A stretch of DNA of 64,000 bases from Gadus chalcogrammus (taxonomy: Eukaryota > Chordata > Actinopteri > Gadiformes > Gadidae): NCBI RefSeq assembly GCF_026213295.1, contig NC_079431.1, forward strand, positions 11,587,075 through 11,651,074, in the 5' to 3' direction. Position 1 is the stretch's first letter; every line of letters starts with the position of its first letter. Shown here one piece after another: positions 43,501-54,832 of this stretch. The notes beneath the pieces were generated by a model. That model was not told where the DNA came from and searched no databases. It saw only the letters and a program-made list of their open reading frames with translations. Position numbers and translations under genes: made by a program.

Positions 43501-46500
43501 TCTTCCAAAGCAGTTTTAAATATTTTATTTCAATCCATTTAGTTTATCTTTGTTTTAAAGTGTATCCCCATCCTTACCATGCAACCCTATTCAATGCTCA
43601 ATGCTGAGAGGAACTCGCCATCAAGGGTTAGCAAACACTTCACTTTCCAGCATAAATGTGGGAATTTTAGACTAGTATGATTATCGGGCGACATGTTGTA
43701 AATGATCATCCCCAATTTAAATGTAGCCCGTGACATTTTAAATTGAACACACTATTTCTTTAAAATTGTTGAATTAGGTCCTACCATTGTTTGAGATCTC
43801 AGGTACACAGATCTTCCATTGATGGAATTAAATTATTCTGCGCCTAATCACTATCAAAAATACCTCCCTTTCAGGAACCATTCATAAATCCCCCATCCAT
43901 TTTTGTCTTTTTTCATGCCCACTTCAATTTATTTAGCTGGGATTATGTAGACGGCAGAAAAACTCACAAGTAGAGCTTCCGATTTATGGATGTAAATCCT
44001 AAAAATATAGAAAACAAGGCTAGCTTTACTGGTAGAGCATGGCATTAACACTGCCAGGGTCTTGGGGCCACCCTTAATAAAAATAATATACACATTGCGA
44101 GACGATTTGGTTAAAAGTGTCCACCAAACAATAAATGCCAGATTATCTAATTTGACAATGGTTTATGTGGTGCAGTATTTCGTTAGAATAGTAGTTAATT
44201 CGGCTGAGATATGAAACAGCATTGAATTTAGCTTCTTTCTTCAAACATGCTATCTTTTTAGGATTGGATTTTAGGCTTTTCAAAGATAATCCAATGGCTT
44301 TTTGGACCACCACATCGTCCTTCCAATTTGAGTCCCCAGGTACTTCTCATTGCCATGCCCCTGTCTGTGTGTGCCATGCTATGCCACATGTTACCAGCTT
44401 TCACCTGAAAGAAGGCGATAGCCGGGAAGCAACACACACTTAACATGTTGCATGCCCAGTGTGTGTGTGTGTTGCCAAAAACAGATTGTAACTCAACTTC
44501 GAATGAGCAGTTAAACTTTTATACTGCCAATGAATCCAAAGCCATGATAATTTCCGAAGGGCAATGTTGGCACAGTAATATTATCCTCCCACTGTTGGAG
44601 TCTGTCACAAAAGTAAACATTTCACTTGATCATGGGCTAAAAAGGTGTGTAAATCATGCTGCACACTGCCTTGGTGAATTTGTTGACATTACTTTTGCCA
44701 TTTTAATCAACCTATAGGCTGCATTACTTTTTAAGAACTGTTCAACACTTGTGGCACTGTACTACAGAGAACTGGACCAAAAGATTGGTTCCGATGTTCG
44801 GATCTTGATGGGCACAAAAGTGTATAAACGTGTGCTACTCGCTAACAGTAGTGCATGTTTTATTGCAATGATGTAAATGATCATGCATGCGAGTGGCATG
44901 CTCAAATATTCCATTCAGGAACTATTCCAAGGCCTTAGTTCAGGCGCTACACCTCCCGGGACCTGACTAGGTCAGACTTTCCCTTAACCTTGTGTAATCA
45001 AACATGTCTGTACTACATTACTTTTGCTTAACTTTTTATCTAAAGGTTATTATTTTAAGAAAATGTTACAATTAAACTGAACTCTGCTAATGGGTTTGAA
45101 CCATTGAACCAATCATTGAACCGCCATGACATTACATTTAAAGAAAGAAAAAAAAAAATTGGTATTGGAACCAAAACACCAGCTTATTCCAGTCCCATTG
45201 AATGCCCAACACTTGGGCGTTCAATGGGACTGGAATAAATCAATCGATCAGCTTAAAAAAATGTAGCGTTTGACCTCTAGTTCAGAAATTCCCAACCTGA
45301 GAGCCCTGAATGTTGATGGAATATCCAGATTAAAATGTATCATATGTATACGGGAATTAACGTTCCAATATAAAATCTGAACTATCAGTTCCCTTGTCAC
45401 GGATCGGAGCATGTATTTATTCTTCGGGTTTATTGGGTTCAAATAACCTTTTGTGCTGCAATTAAGGTTCTCAGCGAAACTTCCAAGTATTTGATAATTA
45501 GCGACTACAAACTTTTTTCATTTGGAGGCGCCCTAGCAAATTTGGTAAACTCAAATTAAATAAACAGTAATAATTTATTGCATAGTTCTTTCTATATTGC
45601 CAGTGCCTCCAATCTTTCCTCAAGAACCATTTATTAACACTCCTCCTATATCAAAAAGTTTTACCTACTAATAATAACCGGCTGCTACGGTCATATAATA
45701 TAATTTTTTTTATATCTATATAGATATAGGCTCCGTGTTATCCCCTGCTTTACCAAAAATCGTACCGAACCTGGAATTTTTTGAACCGTTCCACCCCTAA
45801 TGTTTATAGGTCCCTAAAGTATGGCTTCCTTTGTTAATTGGGTTATGGTGCAGTTCTGAAATATTGAATGTTAGGTTGGCACTTTTGGGAAAGGGAAGTG
45901 GGCCTTGAGTGGAAAAAGGCTATAGTTTATAATGCATTAGCCAGAAAGCAGTTTCCTTGTCTATTTCAAAATTATTAATGGGTGAACCAGTACCAAAGAA
46001 AAGCTTTCCTTTTTGTTCCCTGTGAACTAAATAAATTAAGTTACAGCATATAATTAAATAGAATTTGGACTATAAATCAGGATATTAAAAAAATAAAGGA
46101 AGAATACACACCTTGTATTCTTTTATTTTTTTAAAGAAGTTTACTTTCCCTGAGGTTTTTGATACTAGTTATTCTAATACAATTGCACGTTTTTAGTTTT
46201 TTTTTTCTAAAGCATCTTGTTCGTTTTTGTGAATTCCTAACATATTAACGTCCTGTTTTTGATTTAAATTAGCTGGGTAAATGAAGTAACTGCTAATACA
46301 ATAACAACTTTCTTGCTAATCTAAATATTTTTTTCCCTCTAAATTTCTGTTCCAGTACCCAGTTCTGCTGAAGGAAGTAGTGAAAATTGGGTCTCTGATG
46401 TTGAGGTGGTGTACATGAGGGAGCCTACGCCTGAGCAGGCAGCGTTGGCCAAGAGTTTACTTCTGCCACTGACTTTCTTCTGCTACAAGAACGAACCAAG

Positions 46501-49500
46501 CTACACCAGCGACGATGAAACTGATGGTAAGGTTACAACAAATGAGAGGTTATCAAAGTAATGCACAACAGACATCTGCAATTGACCCACATAATTAGAT
46601 AAGCTACGTTATGGTAGCTGAGCTGTGGGGGGGAGCAGGGTATGCACGGAAGGAGGCCCACCTACTCCTTCTTAGATGTATTATAATACAGAATATAAGG
46701 TTCTCTACTGCAAATATTTTAATTGCCAATCAAGTAGTATCAATTGAGCAGTCGATATTGACTCGCAGCTAAGAACAGTGTGCTAACCTCAACAACCGAG
46801 CTGAGAACTGTGCCTTTTAAAGTTTTTTTTATATGCACTTGATGGCGCAGAACAGTGGACGCAAATTGACCAAATGTGACAATTCTTCATCAGATGAGTC
46901 AAATATTCTTTGCGGAAAGAAAATAATCAGGTCTGCAATGGTTCTGCTTCAAGTGTCCTGTCTGGGATACATTATTGGTTGTGATGAAAGTCTACAGGTT
47001 GAATTTGATTTGGACTTTTCAGATGAAGACTATGAATCTGCTGTGAACTCCTTAAACGGAAAGCTCTACCCTGACCCAACGGAGAGAGGAGCCACAGCAT
47101 CTGATGGTACGTGATAAACAGCCCTAATTTCATGGAAGATATCAGTATTCATGAGTAAATGTACACAACTATTCTCATAGTACACTACACATAGTAACAC
47201 TTATTGTAAGGGCTGCAGCCTACTATGAATTTAGGGCTTGTTTTTGTCTTTTCTCCGACCGGATTTACCTCAGATCCAGACTGCCAGGTGGTCTGGGAGA
47301 AGAAGCCTACGCCAGAAGAGGAGGAGAAGGCAAAGAGCCTACAACTCCCCCCAACCTTCTTCTGTGAACTGGGCACCAGTGATTCAGAGGGAGACAAGGC
47401 TGAGGAGTTTGAGACAGAGGTCCGCAAAGTACAAGAGGCACTGGTGTGTATGGAACTTTAGTATGAGATAATCCATGTTGTAATTTTATTTTTAAAGGTG
47501 AAGTGAACCCCCTGTTTCAGCTTGATTTTCCACAACAAAAGATGCATTTTGGGTGGAGACCCTAACCCAAGAAGTAGGGGGATAAGAGCTTATAATGAGC
47601 AATGTTGTATATGAAATTAATCAACCACTAATGGATTATAAAATTTTCGTAATTGCGCAATCGGGCACAAAACACATTTCAAAGTGGACCGGCCCACCGG
47701 GAGACACCCTGATCTTCCCAATCTCCTGCCCCTGCTGCATAGCGAATTCAAATTGACGGCAGAACGGGCTGGGGATCCAACACCAATCTATCTAAACCAT
47801 AACCATATTTCACATTAATCACAAATATCCCGCTGCTTCGGGTTTACCTTCGGGTTTATCCAATAAGTGGTAGTGTACCCGCGCACCATTGGCATGTATG
47901 CGCGCTTCGCTCTGTGCGTGTGCGTGTGTGAACGAGGATGACAGGGAGAAAGAGTGCTATGCGGAGATGAAGAAAAAAAAAACGAAACAAGTAGCCTAAC
48001 CATTGCAAATAATTTAAAGCTGCAAATAAAACGGCAGCAAACGAACTAAAAAAAAGACTCAGCGTTGTGATCTTCTATACACGGCCGGGATTATAGCTGC
48101 ATCTTGCGGCGGAGAAAATAGCCGACACACTTGGTTGCTGCAGGTCTGCTTTCCCAAACTCACCGTTGTGTTTCAGGAGCATATGTTGCCGCATAGTACT
48201 TGTAGTACTCTGGTAGCTCAATTTCGCTTGGCATATTTTACCTTTCATCTTGTGATCTCCTATTTCTGTAAAGTATTTCAATACTTCGCTGGGCTTTGCT
48301 CTAAATTAATTTAACACTAGCTAGCTAGACTACGATACACTTTACACACTCAGTTTACTAGCTAAATTCGATTAAACAATTAAATACAAATATATACTAC
48401 GATACACTTTAAACACTAGGTTTACAGGCTAAATTCAATACAATACAAATATAAAGTAAAAACAAGTGTTATCTGTATTATGTTATTTCGTCTTGATGTG
48501 CGCAAATGTTTTTTGAAACCTGCCTGGCAACGGACAATCGCTTCGATCGATGACGCAATGTTTCGACGCGGATTACGTAGGCGGTACAATTTTCGCCCCC
48601 GGTACAATTTTGGTGTGACAGCGCCGCACAGAAAATTGATACATTTGCTTCAGATAACTTCTGTGTGTATATGCAAACTCGAGTTTGTCTGTCCACCAAC
48701 CGAGTTCATTTGTAACGAGGAGTACTCGAGTAATTGATTCCTCACGCCCATCCCTACTATGGAAGGGAAACACCATAATATGTCTCTAAGTTATATTCTT
48801 TATCAATGCATGAAATAAGGTAATTATCCTTCTCTTTTTTTTTATCCTTTTGTTTTAGATTGCCGATGTGAAGTCTTCCACTGGTGCTTCAGAGACGCTG
48901 CCTTCAGGCCAGCTGTCCGGCACGGAGGATGCAGGCAGCACAAGGGATGCAGTCAGCACAGGGGACGCAGTCAGCACAGGGGACGCAGTCTGCACCGAGG
49001 ACGCAGTCTGCACCGAGGACGCAGTCTGCACCGAGGACGCAGTCTGCACCGAGGGCGCAGTCAGCACCGAGGGCGCAGTCAGCACCAAGGGCGCAGTCAG
49101 CACCGAGGGCGCAGTCTGCACCGAGGATGCAGTCAGCACCTTGGCACAAGGGGAGGCAATCTCTGATCAGGCATCCGAGGCCCAGAATACTGTCCCAAGC
49201 AACGGTTGTCCCATCGATCTCTCAACAAAGAAAAGCAAAGATTCAGACTCGACTGTTGATGCTGCAACTCCTTCACTTGCCAATATCTTCAGCACTACTA
49301 GTCAAGGTATACATATTTGGTTATCTTTAACTAGTGTGTAAGACTGTTAGTAACATAACCTACCTCGTAACAGCATTTCCACATCGGCCCTTTTCACAGC
49401 AGACATTTTGTCATTGAAGGGTGAACACGGGTGAGAGTATAACATTTATTATGGTCCTGTTCCATTTAGGTGTGTCACACTAAATAGGCGGGGACCTCGG

Positions 49501-52500
49501 TGTTCATGACTATGAATGTTGTTTGTCAACTCAAAGCAATCCATCCTGACTACAAGTCATCTCACATAAATGTGAGATGAAGTAGTAAAAAAAATATGGC
49601 GCGTGACACGTCTTCCAAGGCTAGGCAGACCTTTGGCCTTAAGCTAGCGAGCTAGTCATGTGTTTTTGAGGAGTGGCTTTTGCGGGATGCCTGAAGGGAA
49701 GGGGGATATATTTTTTGGGTTGAATATTTATATTATTGGCTTACTTTGGCTGGTTTCTCCAAATTGCTTACCCTAGCTGTAATGGATCCTTTTCAGAGGC
49801 GTCATCGTAGGACAAACTCATTTTGCTCATAACAATCATGCTGGTAGTATTCCTTGTGTGTACCATGTACGGGTAGATGACCAACCTGCCTACCTAATCA
49901 ATGTTAACACTAGTGTTTACCTTGCTATGATAGCTCATGGATAAGGTTCCATAGTTGTTGTATTCAGTTGTTTACCCTTTTACCCTTGCCCTGGTATATA
50001 GAAGTTGCAGGCCCATCATATTTATTTCATATGATAACTTCTCTTTGAGTGTTCTATCGATGGTTTTCCTCTGTCCACCATGCTTATATTATCCTAGGGG
50101 CCTTCTCATACGTTGTTAACATTATAGATGGGCATACTTTCCCCCATAGTATACCTTTTATAAAAAAATAAATAATAATAATTCATTATTTTTCAAAGGC
50201 ATTTTATATATTGTGTTATGGCAATATAAAAAGGTTGTATTTAAACAATAGAACATTATGCAAGTTTGGTCCATTGGGATCCACAATGTTCAAGATGTTT
50301 CTCTTTACCTTCTTAATGCAGACATCAACTTCGGCTTTAACACGCTCGGAGGCGGAAGCTTCTCCTTCGCAGAACTTGCACAAAACACTGGAGATGGAGA
50401 ATATGCCTTTGGATCGAGAGGTCGGTTTCAGTCACTTTACTTGGCACTGATCATTTACAAGTTGGAAAAAATGCAGTTTGCATGGCCTGTGTTCCTTTTT
50501 CTTCTTTGAACTTTCCTTGATATAATTTTTACATTTGCTCCTCTGTCACTTTCGGATACTTTTTCCAAAACATCTTTTATTGAACTCAACTTTCCGGGAT
50601 ATTTATAAGCATAGCTGCTCATAATGAGCGGACACCTATCTTCCTCTCCTCTTTAGACACCAACTTCTCCTGGGCAAATGCTGGAGCCTCTGTGTTTGGT
50701 GGTGCAGCCAAACCGAAGAAGAATGGCGAGGAGGGGGAAGGGGATGAAGGGGAGGCTGCTGATGAAGTGGACATTCACTTCGAGCCCATAGTGTCTCTGC
50801 CAGAGGTACCTTTTCTCCACCTCATCTTCAATTGGATTACATTTATTTAAAATGATTTAGATTCTCCTTTGTAATCCAACAGGTTATCAGCCAGGTTCAA
50901 GATAGTGTGAATGATGAACTGCTGTCGAAATGCTAATATTTGTACTAGCATTACCCATGCCATTACTCATGGAAAGGCAGAGCTCTTTTGATGTACATGA
51001 TTTGTACTAGCGGAGTGGTTTCACACACAGCAGCTCGCCTTTTACTTTGCAGACCCGCCAGAAACTCTTCTCCTTTTTAAGCGCTGAAGTCGGCCTCCAT
51101 TCAAGTTCTCGCTGTCCCTCCTCAGGTGGAGACCAAGTCGGGTGAGGAGGACGAGGAAATCCTGTTCAAGGAGCGCACCAAGCTGTACCGCTGGGACCGC
51201 GGGCTCAACCAGTGGAAGGAGCGCGGCGTGGGAGACATAAAGATCCTCTACCACCCCGCCAAGGGCACCTACCGCGTCATCATGAGGAGAGAGCAGGTGC
51301 TGAACGTGTGCGCCAATCACATCATCACACCCATCATGGAGCTCAAGCCCATGAACTCGTCAGCCAACGCTCTGGTCTGGACCACCACCGACTATGCAGG
51401 TAAAACGCCACTGCAGTGTTTTGATGTGATCCTTAATATATATACGCCATTTTCCATAGTCTCCAATGTGTTTGCAATCTATTAGCCAATCAGAATTTGT
51501 CAATATTGAAGTTACTTAATTATTATCATTTATTTGAGATTTCTTTCTTTTTTATCTTTGACGGCAGCTGTTAACTCTTTCTCCTCCTCCAGAGGGAAAT
51601 GCTAGTGTGGAGCAGCTGGCAGCCAAGTTCAAGAACGCAGACCTAGCTGAAAAATTCAAGAAGACCTTTTTGGAGTGTCAGCAGCGGTTGAGTCAGCCCA
51701 GTGAGGACGCCACCTTGCAGACGTTGTCCCGAGCCCAGGAACATTCCCGGGACACCAATCCCCGGGTTTTCCTGACCCTCGCCGCTGATGACGAGACCCT
51801 CGGCACCATCGGCGTTGAACTGTATTCCCACGCTGTCCCAAAGACGGCAGAAAACTTCCGGGTGCTCTGCACGGGAGGCAAGGGCTTTGGTCTGAAAAAC
51901 TCCATCTTCCACAGGGTTATACCCAACTTCATGTGTCAGGTGAGCTGTTAATAGCATACTTAAAATTTAGAAAACATGAGACCACGATAGATGTAAAAAT
52001 TTGTCCCTTTCGGTCGGTAAGTGTGTGGAACATAGCACATCACACAATAACGTGTCATGTTTCTTAAAACCTTTTGGGTATCGTCTCTCAAACGTGACAA
52101 TCATACACTCTGCTTTATGCCTTGTTTCTAAACAAACAAATATTATGATATCAGTTGCCTATTTAGATATTTACACTGTGGATGTAGGTAATAGGCTACA
52201 TATTTTATTGTCCTGAACATCTCATAATAACAAATGCTCCAGTCTTTTTGCATAGAATTAAACCGGTTTATCCTCTCACACCGCACCGTACCAGTAAAAC
52301 CAGATACCACCCAACCCTCTGCATCCCAAATGTAAAGCGCATCCTTGCATTGCCAGACAAATTGCAGACTACAATTAGTCTGGAACAGCTCTGTTAATTT
52401 TGGATTTACAAAGTGTGTCAACAAGTGGCGCAAAACACTATGTAGATTTTCGGGAAACTCTTCCTCTCATCTGGGCGCTTTCAGCATTCTCTGTCAACAC

Positions 52501-54832
52501 CCGGCTTCGGCCTTCTCCGCCCCCTCGCCCCCCTCCTGCCAACCCCACTCTGTTGTGATTGGTTACCTTCCGGAAGAGCATGTGGCAGCAATACCATACA
52601 TGGAAATCCGGATTGTTCTACGTAGATAAATCCCGGAAATTTGAAAAAGTGAATGGCGATCGGCGTCCCTAGTGTTTACAATCTGCACAGCCACCCCAGA
52701 CGGTCTGCAGGGAATATGTCTAAATGCATGCAAGTCATTATTTGACACTTTAGTATGGTTAAACATGACTATAAATTAGGGCTGTAACGATACACAAACT
52801 CACAATTCGGTTTGTATCACGATTTTTGACCCACGGTTCGATACATCCCACGATTTTAGCATTTTATTTAAACAACACTTGTATACCAATTAACTTAATG
52901 TAACATTTAATAACAAATAATTTGGAACACTGAACAGATTTGAACAGAAAGAATACTATTAAAGTATGGCTAAATTAATAAAGAAATAACCAAAGATTGC
53001 AGTTCGATGATGCTTTTTGCTGGTAGGCAAAAACCCTCAACTGTTTGGTTGGTTTAGTCAAATATCCTTATTAGCGCTTCTTATTAGGCTATGTAGCTTA
53101 AATAATGACATAATCAGGCCGTATAGAATGCAACATGTTTAATAGCCTAACTTTCAATAGATGGGGAAAACATGAACGTCGCAATAACGAGGCATAGTGT
53201 TACGAGTAGCATATGTGTGTGCGCGAGATTGGCAGTGCGTATGCGTGTGTGAGTGACGTCAGCGAGTGAGTGGACGAGCGAGGAGAGCGAGCGGTAGCGC
53301 GTGTGTCTAGTGAAGAAGCGAACGAGTCTGGTAGAATAAAATACCCATCCTGTCAATAATCGGTGGTAGCTTCATTCCGACCTATAAGCAGACAAACTGC
53401 CAGTCAAATCACACAAAACAATAGAGACAGGATCACAGAGGCAATTTTATCGCGCTTGGCCCACTCTGGATAAATGTCGTTCATATCGCATATGAGGACT
53501 TCGACGGCTGAGGAGAAATGCAATCCTCCGTAGCCACGGAGAGCTGTCATCAGAGAGGGCATCTCGTCGCATACTTACGCCATCAATAGGAGGGGGCGCT
53601 GTCAGCAGACTATTATTCAGACAATTATTAGCACATTTCAATCGGACAATTTGACCGGAGAGTTAGAAAGGGCATATCGCGCTTCTGCCTTCTCACACCG
53701 CGAGATAGGTTTGTGGCTTTGAGTGTCGCGATTTCGGTTTCGATACGCGTATCGTTACAGCCCTAATATAAATCATTATAACAATGTTTATAGGTCTTAA
53801 TAGTCGAAAAAGCATAATAGGTGCTCTTTAAGTAGAAGAAACGCGTCATGACCGCGCTTTGCAACCTGTTGAAATAAACCGGTAGGCTGAGCCAGCGATG
53901 AGCAAGAGCCGTAGCGAATGCTACGGCTATAGCCTAATTTTACTATGGGATACGTAGTAGTGCATAGCAATTGAACATTGCATAGCACTTACAAGTTCCT
54001 GTTCCTAAATTACTGTCCAGTGACCCTAAATGGGTGCTCAGGTTCCAAATAGGGTTAAGTTAAAAAGTTTACAATCAATATAAAGTCCAGGATACAGTTA
54101 TCATATATGGTTTTGAAATTCAAAGACATGGAGCAGGGTGTATGATTATACAATTCAATAGTAATACATTTGAGACAAGAAAGATTCAACCTCTTCCGCA
54201 CTAAAGTACAGTAACAATGGAATCTAGTCCATTGGAGTTGAGCGTCCGTCTCCGTATCAAAGTGCCGTTGGCTTCATTTTTGTCCTCAATTTCATTATAT
54301 CATATAGCCGTTATGCTGAGTAATAAAAGGTCATATGATCTTAAACTGAATTTTACCCCCACCACATTGAAAGCCCCTCCTTTTGTAATAAACAAGGCAA
54401 TTCTTAGGTTTGAAAACCTGTGGAGAAAAAATCTTTGCAGTTTCAATCAGGTAACTGTTTTATGATATTATTGCTGTCATTGATTTTGTAACGGGAACCT
54501 TGCGTGACTTCCTGTGTTTTCAGGGAGGTGACTTCACAAACCACGATGGAACCGGCGGAAAGTCCATCTACGGTGGACAGTTTGAAGATGAGAACTTTGA
54601 CATCCGACACACGGGCCCGGGCCTCCTGTCCATGGCGAACCGCGGTCGGGACACAAACAACTCCCAGTTCTTCATCACTCTGAAGAAGGCCGAGCATCTG
54701 GACTTTAAACACGTGGTGTTTGGCTGGGTTCACGAGGGCATGGAGGTGGTGCGGGCGATGGCTGAGCTGGGCTCTGCGTCCGGCAAGTCCAGCAAGAAGA
54801 TAAGCATTGTGGACTGTGGACAGGTTTCATAG
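28576..54832 (+). CDS. ranbp2: RANBP2 / Nup358, complete 29-exon gene
   Basis: Nup358 forms cytoplasmic filaments of the nuclear pore, binds Ran-GTP, anchors SUMO-RanGAP1-Ubc9 and acts as a SUMO E3 ligase. Coding exons 1-19 are 28576-28647, 29140-29207, 29302-29413, 29498-29650, 30391-30621, 30715-30857, 31006-31201, 31499-31639, 31783-31942, 32586-32767, 33227-33414, 33834-33957, 34899-35060, 35172-35309, 35452-35577, 35655-35870, 35968-36051, 36465-36606, 36812-36906. Exons 20-29 are 38533-43495, 46356-46526, 47023-47106, 47274-47443, 48859-49306, 50322-50420, 50657-50805, 51126-51399, 51593-51939, 54524-54832. Phases agree throughout and give 3248 residues (human 3224, also 29 exons). Order: TPR/helical N-terminus (1 to about 750), RanBD1 (about 1171-1309), seven zinc fingers (about 1346-1790), RanBD2 (about 2009-2144), RanBD3 (about 2305-2438), IR1-IR2 (2566-2707), RanBD4 (about 2930-3065), cyclophilin (about 3085-3248). 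FG motifs are scattered. Confidence 0.97.
34046..34782. mobile_element. 737-bp foldback (palindromic MITE) in RANBP2 intron 12
   Basis: The two arms, about 34046-34386 and 34424-34782, are imperfect inverted repeats meeting at a loop of some 40 bases around 34387-34423. The ends read AGGAAAAATC and GATTTCTCAT, flanked by TTAA at 34042-34045 and 34783-34786. TTAA flanks are what piggyBac-type elements leave, so a piggyBac-like MITE is the best guess. No coding capacity. Confidence 0.75.
35310..35451 (+). other. ranbp2: RANBP2 intron 14 with GC-AG splice sites
   Basis: The upstream exon ends CTT GCA CGG and the intron begins GCAAGT. The acceptor is CTCCACAG before ATC TAC CAA. No GT donor nearby keeps the frame, and the joined protein ([15 protein letters not shown]) matches the family. 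This is a standard minor GC-AG class intron with otherwise ideal donor consensus. Confidence 0.85.
37189..38426 (+). mobile_element. Nested hAT element carrying a transposase C-terminus
   Basis: The ends CAGAGGTCGCG and CGCAACCTCTG form an inverted repeat with one mismatch. Just inside are several copies of CCGTCA and TGACGG motifs at both ends. Flanks TAACCATC and ATGCCATC share only CCATC, so any 8-bp duplication has decayed. The interior encodes the transposase fragment at 37544-38014. Confidence 0.8.
37544..38014 (+). pseudogene. hAT transposase fragment, C-terminal dimerisation domain
   Basis: The 156-codon frame includes [20 protein letters not shown] followed by [20 protein letters not shown], the conserved hAT C-terminal dimerisation signature (ZNF862-like hAT lineage). 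The N-terminal zinc finger and most of the catalytic domain are absent. The remaining frame is uninterrupted and ends in TGA. It lies in the sense direction within RANBP2 intron 19, so it could be exonised, but no evidence of that is visible. Confidence 0.82.
38533..43495 (+). CDS. ranbp2: RANBP2 giant exon 20 (RanBD1, zinc-finger array, RanBD2, RanBD3)
   Basis: The 4963-nt exon runs from TATCACAG to GTAAGT, phase 0 in and phase 1 out. RanBD1 lies at about 39310-39725, with [21 protein letters not shown] and [11 protein letters not shown]. Seven RanBP2-type zinc fingers (W-D-C-x2-C ... N ... C-x2-C) follow at about 39830-41225; human has eight. Fingers 2-6 lie in 204-212-bp tandem units. RanBD2 spans about 41820-42230 and RanBD3 about 42710-43110, both with the KERG and MRR(E/D)QVLK signatures. 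FG and FxFG motifs ([12 protein letters not shown]) between domains fit binding of transport receptors. 42185-42545 and 43329-43495 are duplicated at the window start. Confidence 0.97.
40171..41060 (+). repeat. ranbp2: Tandem zinc-finger units in RANBP2 exon 20
   Basis: GGTCAATGGGACTGTGATGC and its variants recur at 40171, 40383, 40588, 40792 and 40996, spacing 212, 205, 204 and 204 bp. Each unit encodes FGSxFGxQFGMKxGQWDCDA followed by CYVRNE and CVACQTP. The middle units are almost identical, which points to recent unequal exchange or conversion within the exon. Confidence 0.93.
43496..46355 (+). other. RANBP2 intron 20; no gene
   Basis: The first part, to about 44915, is shared with 3131-5185 of the duplicate copy but lacks its hAT insertion at ATTTCAAT (43527-43534). 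A long near-perfect hairpin lies at 45184-45238. The rest is AT-rich with no gene seen. Confidence 0.8.
45184..45238. other. 26-bp near-perfect hairpin with 3-nt loop in intron 20
   Basis: Arms 45184-45209 and 45213-45238 are inverted complements with one mismatch, separated by CAC. The pairing stops abruptly at both ends. It could be the remnant of a foldback element or a transcribed hairpin. The stem is short for a typical pre-miRNA and the loop is unusually tight. Confidence 0.7.
46356..47443 (+). CDS. ranbp2: RANBP2 exons 21-23, SUMO E3 ligase region (IR1 and IR2)
   Basis: Exon 21 (46356-46526) encodes IR1: [20 protein letters not shown] and then [16 protein letters not shown]. Exon 22 (47023-47106) is the acidic spacer. 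Exon 23 (47274-47443) encodes IR2: [20 protein letters not shown] and then [12 protein letters not shown]. In mammals these repeats grip SUMO-loaded Ubc9 and RanGAP1; both keep the [VI]-V-[YW] SUMO-contact strand and the LPxTFFC block. IR1 has Leu where IR2 and human IR1 have Pro (LPLTFFC). Confidence 0.93.
47444..48858. other. RANBP2 intron 23 with hAT remnant
   Basis: No host gene is seen. It contains a minus-strand BED zinc-finger remnant (48075-48281) and ends of a hAT-like element near 48763. Its first 200 bp and the part at 48786-48823 are shared with the duplicate copy. Confidence 0.7.
48075..48281 (-). pseudogene. BED-type zinc finger remnant of a hAT transposase
   Basis: The minus-strand frame reads [20 protein letters not shown] and then [17 protein letters not shown]. 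This is a BED zinc finger in which the first Cys (normally K-C-K-I-C) has become Gly. A terminal sequence typical of such elements, CCTCACGCCCATCCCTA, lies at about 48747-48763. The matching left end was not found. It is a dead fragment. Confidence 0.65.
48859..49306 (+). CDS. ranbp2: RANBP2 exon 24 with coding minisatellite
   Basis: 448 nt, phase 0 to phase 1. After a short Ser/Thr-rich lead it contains 12 in-frame 18-bp units (48928-49143), then [19 protein letters not shown], which matches the VDLSTRKEIDTDST segment of human RANBP2. The repeat occupies the low-complexity linker between SUMO-ligase repeat IR2 and the last FG segment. The whole exon is missing from the duplicate copy. Confidence 0.92.
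48928..49143 (+). repeat. ranbp2: 12 x 18-bp coding minisatellite (D/G-A-V-S/C-T-x)
   Basis: Units read GACGCAGTCAGCACAGGG and close variants. Each encodes a hexapeptide [DG]AV[SC]T[GEK]. Units 4-7 are identical, with Cys at position 4. No unit breaks the frame. Confidence 0.95.
50322..50805 (+). CDS. ranbp2: RANBP2 exons 25 and 26
   Basis: Exon 25 (50322-50420, phase 1-1) encodes [20 protein letters not shown] and then [12 protein letters not shown], an FG segment. Exon 26 (50657-50805, phase 1-0) encodes [15 protein letters not shown], an acidic stretch and [13 protein letters not shown], the first strand of Ran-binding domain 4. Both match human RANBP2 around residues 2840-2920. Both are deleted from the duplicate copy. 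Confidence 0.93.
51126..51939 (+). CDS. ranbp2: RANBP2 exons 27 and 28 (RanBD4 and start of cyclophilin)
   Basis: Exon 27 (51126-51399) carries the body of RanBD4, and exon 28 (51593-51939) its C-terminal helix and the N-terminal cyclophilin half: [20 protein letters not shown] and [11 protein letters not shown]. The catalytic Arg and the Phe-Met-x-Gln residues of cyclophilin A are preserved. The block including intron 27 is almost identical to 11996-12809. Confidence 0.95.
51940..54523. other. RANBP2 intron 28; hAT MITE, no gene
   Basis: The first 100 bp match the duplicate copy closely and patches to about 52440 more loosely. The rest includes the hAT MITE 52777-53765. No host gene is seen. 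Confidence 0.75.
52777..53765. mobile_element. hAT-type MITE in RANBP2 intron 28
   Basis: The ends TAGGGCTGTAACGATAC and GTATCGTTACAGCCCTA are inverted repeats. They are flanked by CTATAAAT (52769-52776) and ATATAAAT (53766-53773), an 8-bp duplication with one mismatch. Internally there are ATCACGATTTTTGACCCACGG and mirrored CGATTTCGGTTTCG motifs. No transposase frame. Absent from the duplicate copy's intron. Confidence 0.9.
54524..54832 (+). CDS. ranbp2: RANBP2 exon 29 (C-terminal cyclophilin, stop)
   Basis: It follows GTGTTTTCAG and encodes [28 protein letters not shown] and [12 protein letters not shown], ending DCGQVS with TAG. Relative to cyclophilin A the cyclosporin-contact Trp (W121) is replaced by His and the catalytic-pocket His (H126) is kept. 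Human RANBP2 also lacks that Trp. Confidence 0.96.
   Translation, partial: GGDFTNHDGTGGKSIYGGQFEDENFDIRHTGPGLLSMANRGRDTNNSQFFITLKKAEHLDFKHVVFGWVHEGMEVVRAMAELGSASGKSSKKISIVDCGQVS

Noticed and set aside
45184..45238. microRNA precursor
   Set aside because: The stem is only 26 bp with a 3-nt loop, shorter and tighter than typical precursors; kept only as a hairpin.
48855..49330. Alternative frames through the exon 24 minisatellite
   Set aside because: Any frame of an 18-bp repeat stays open; only the frame continuing the exon phases and the DLSTKK motif is supported.
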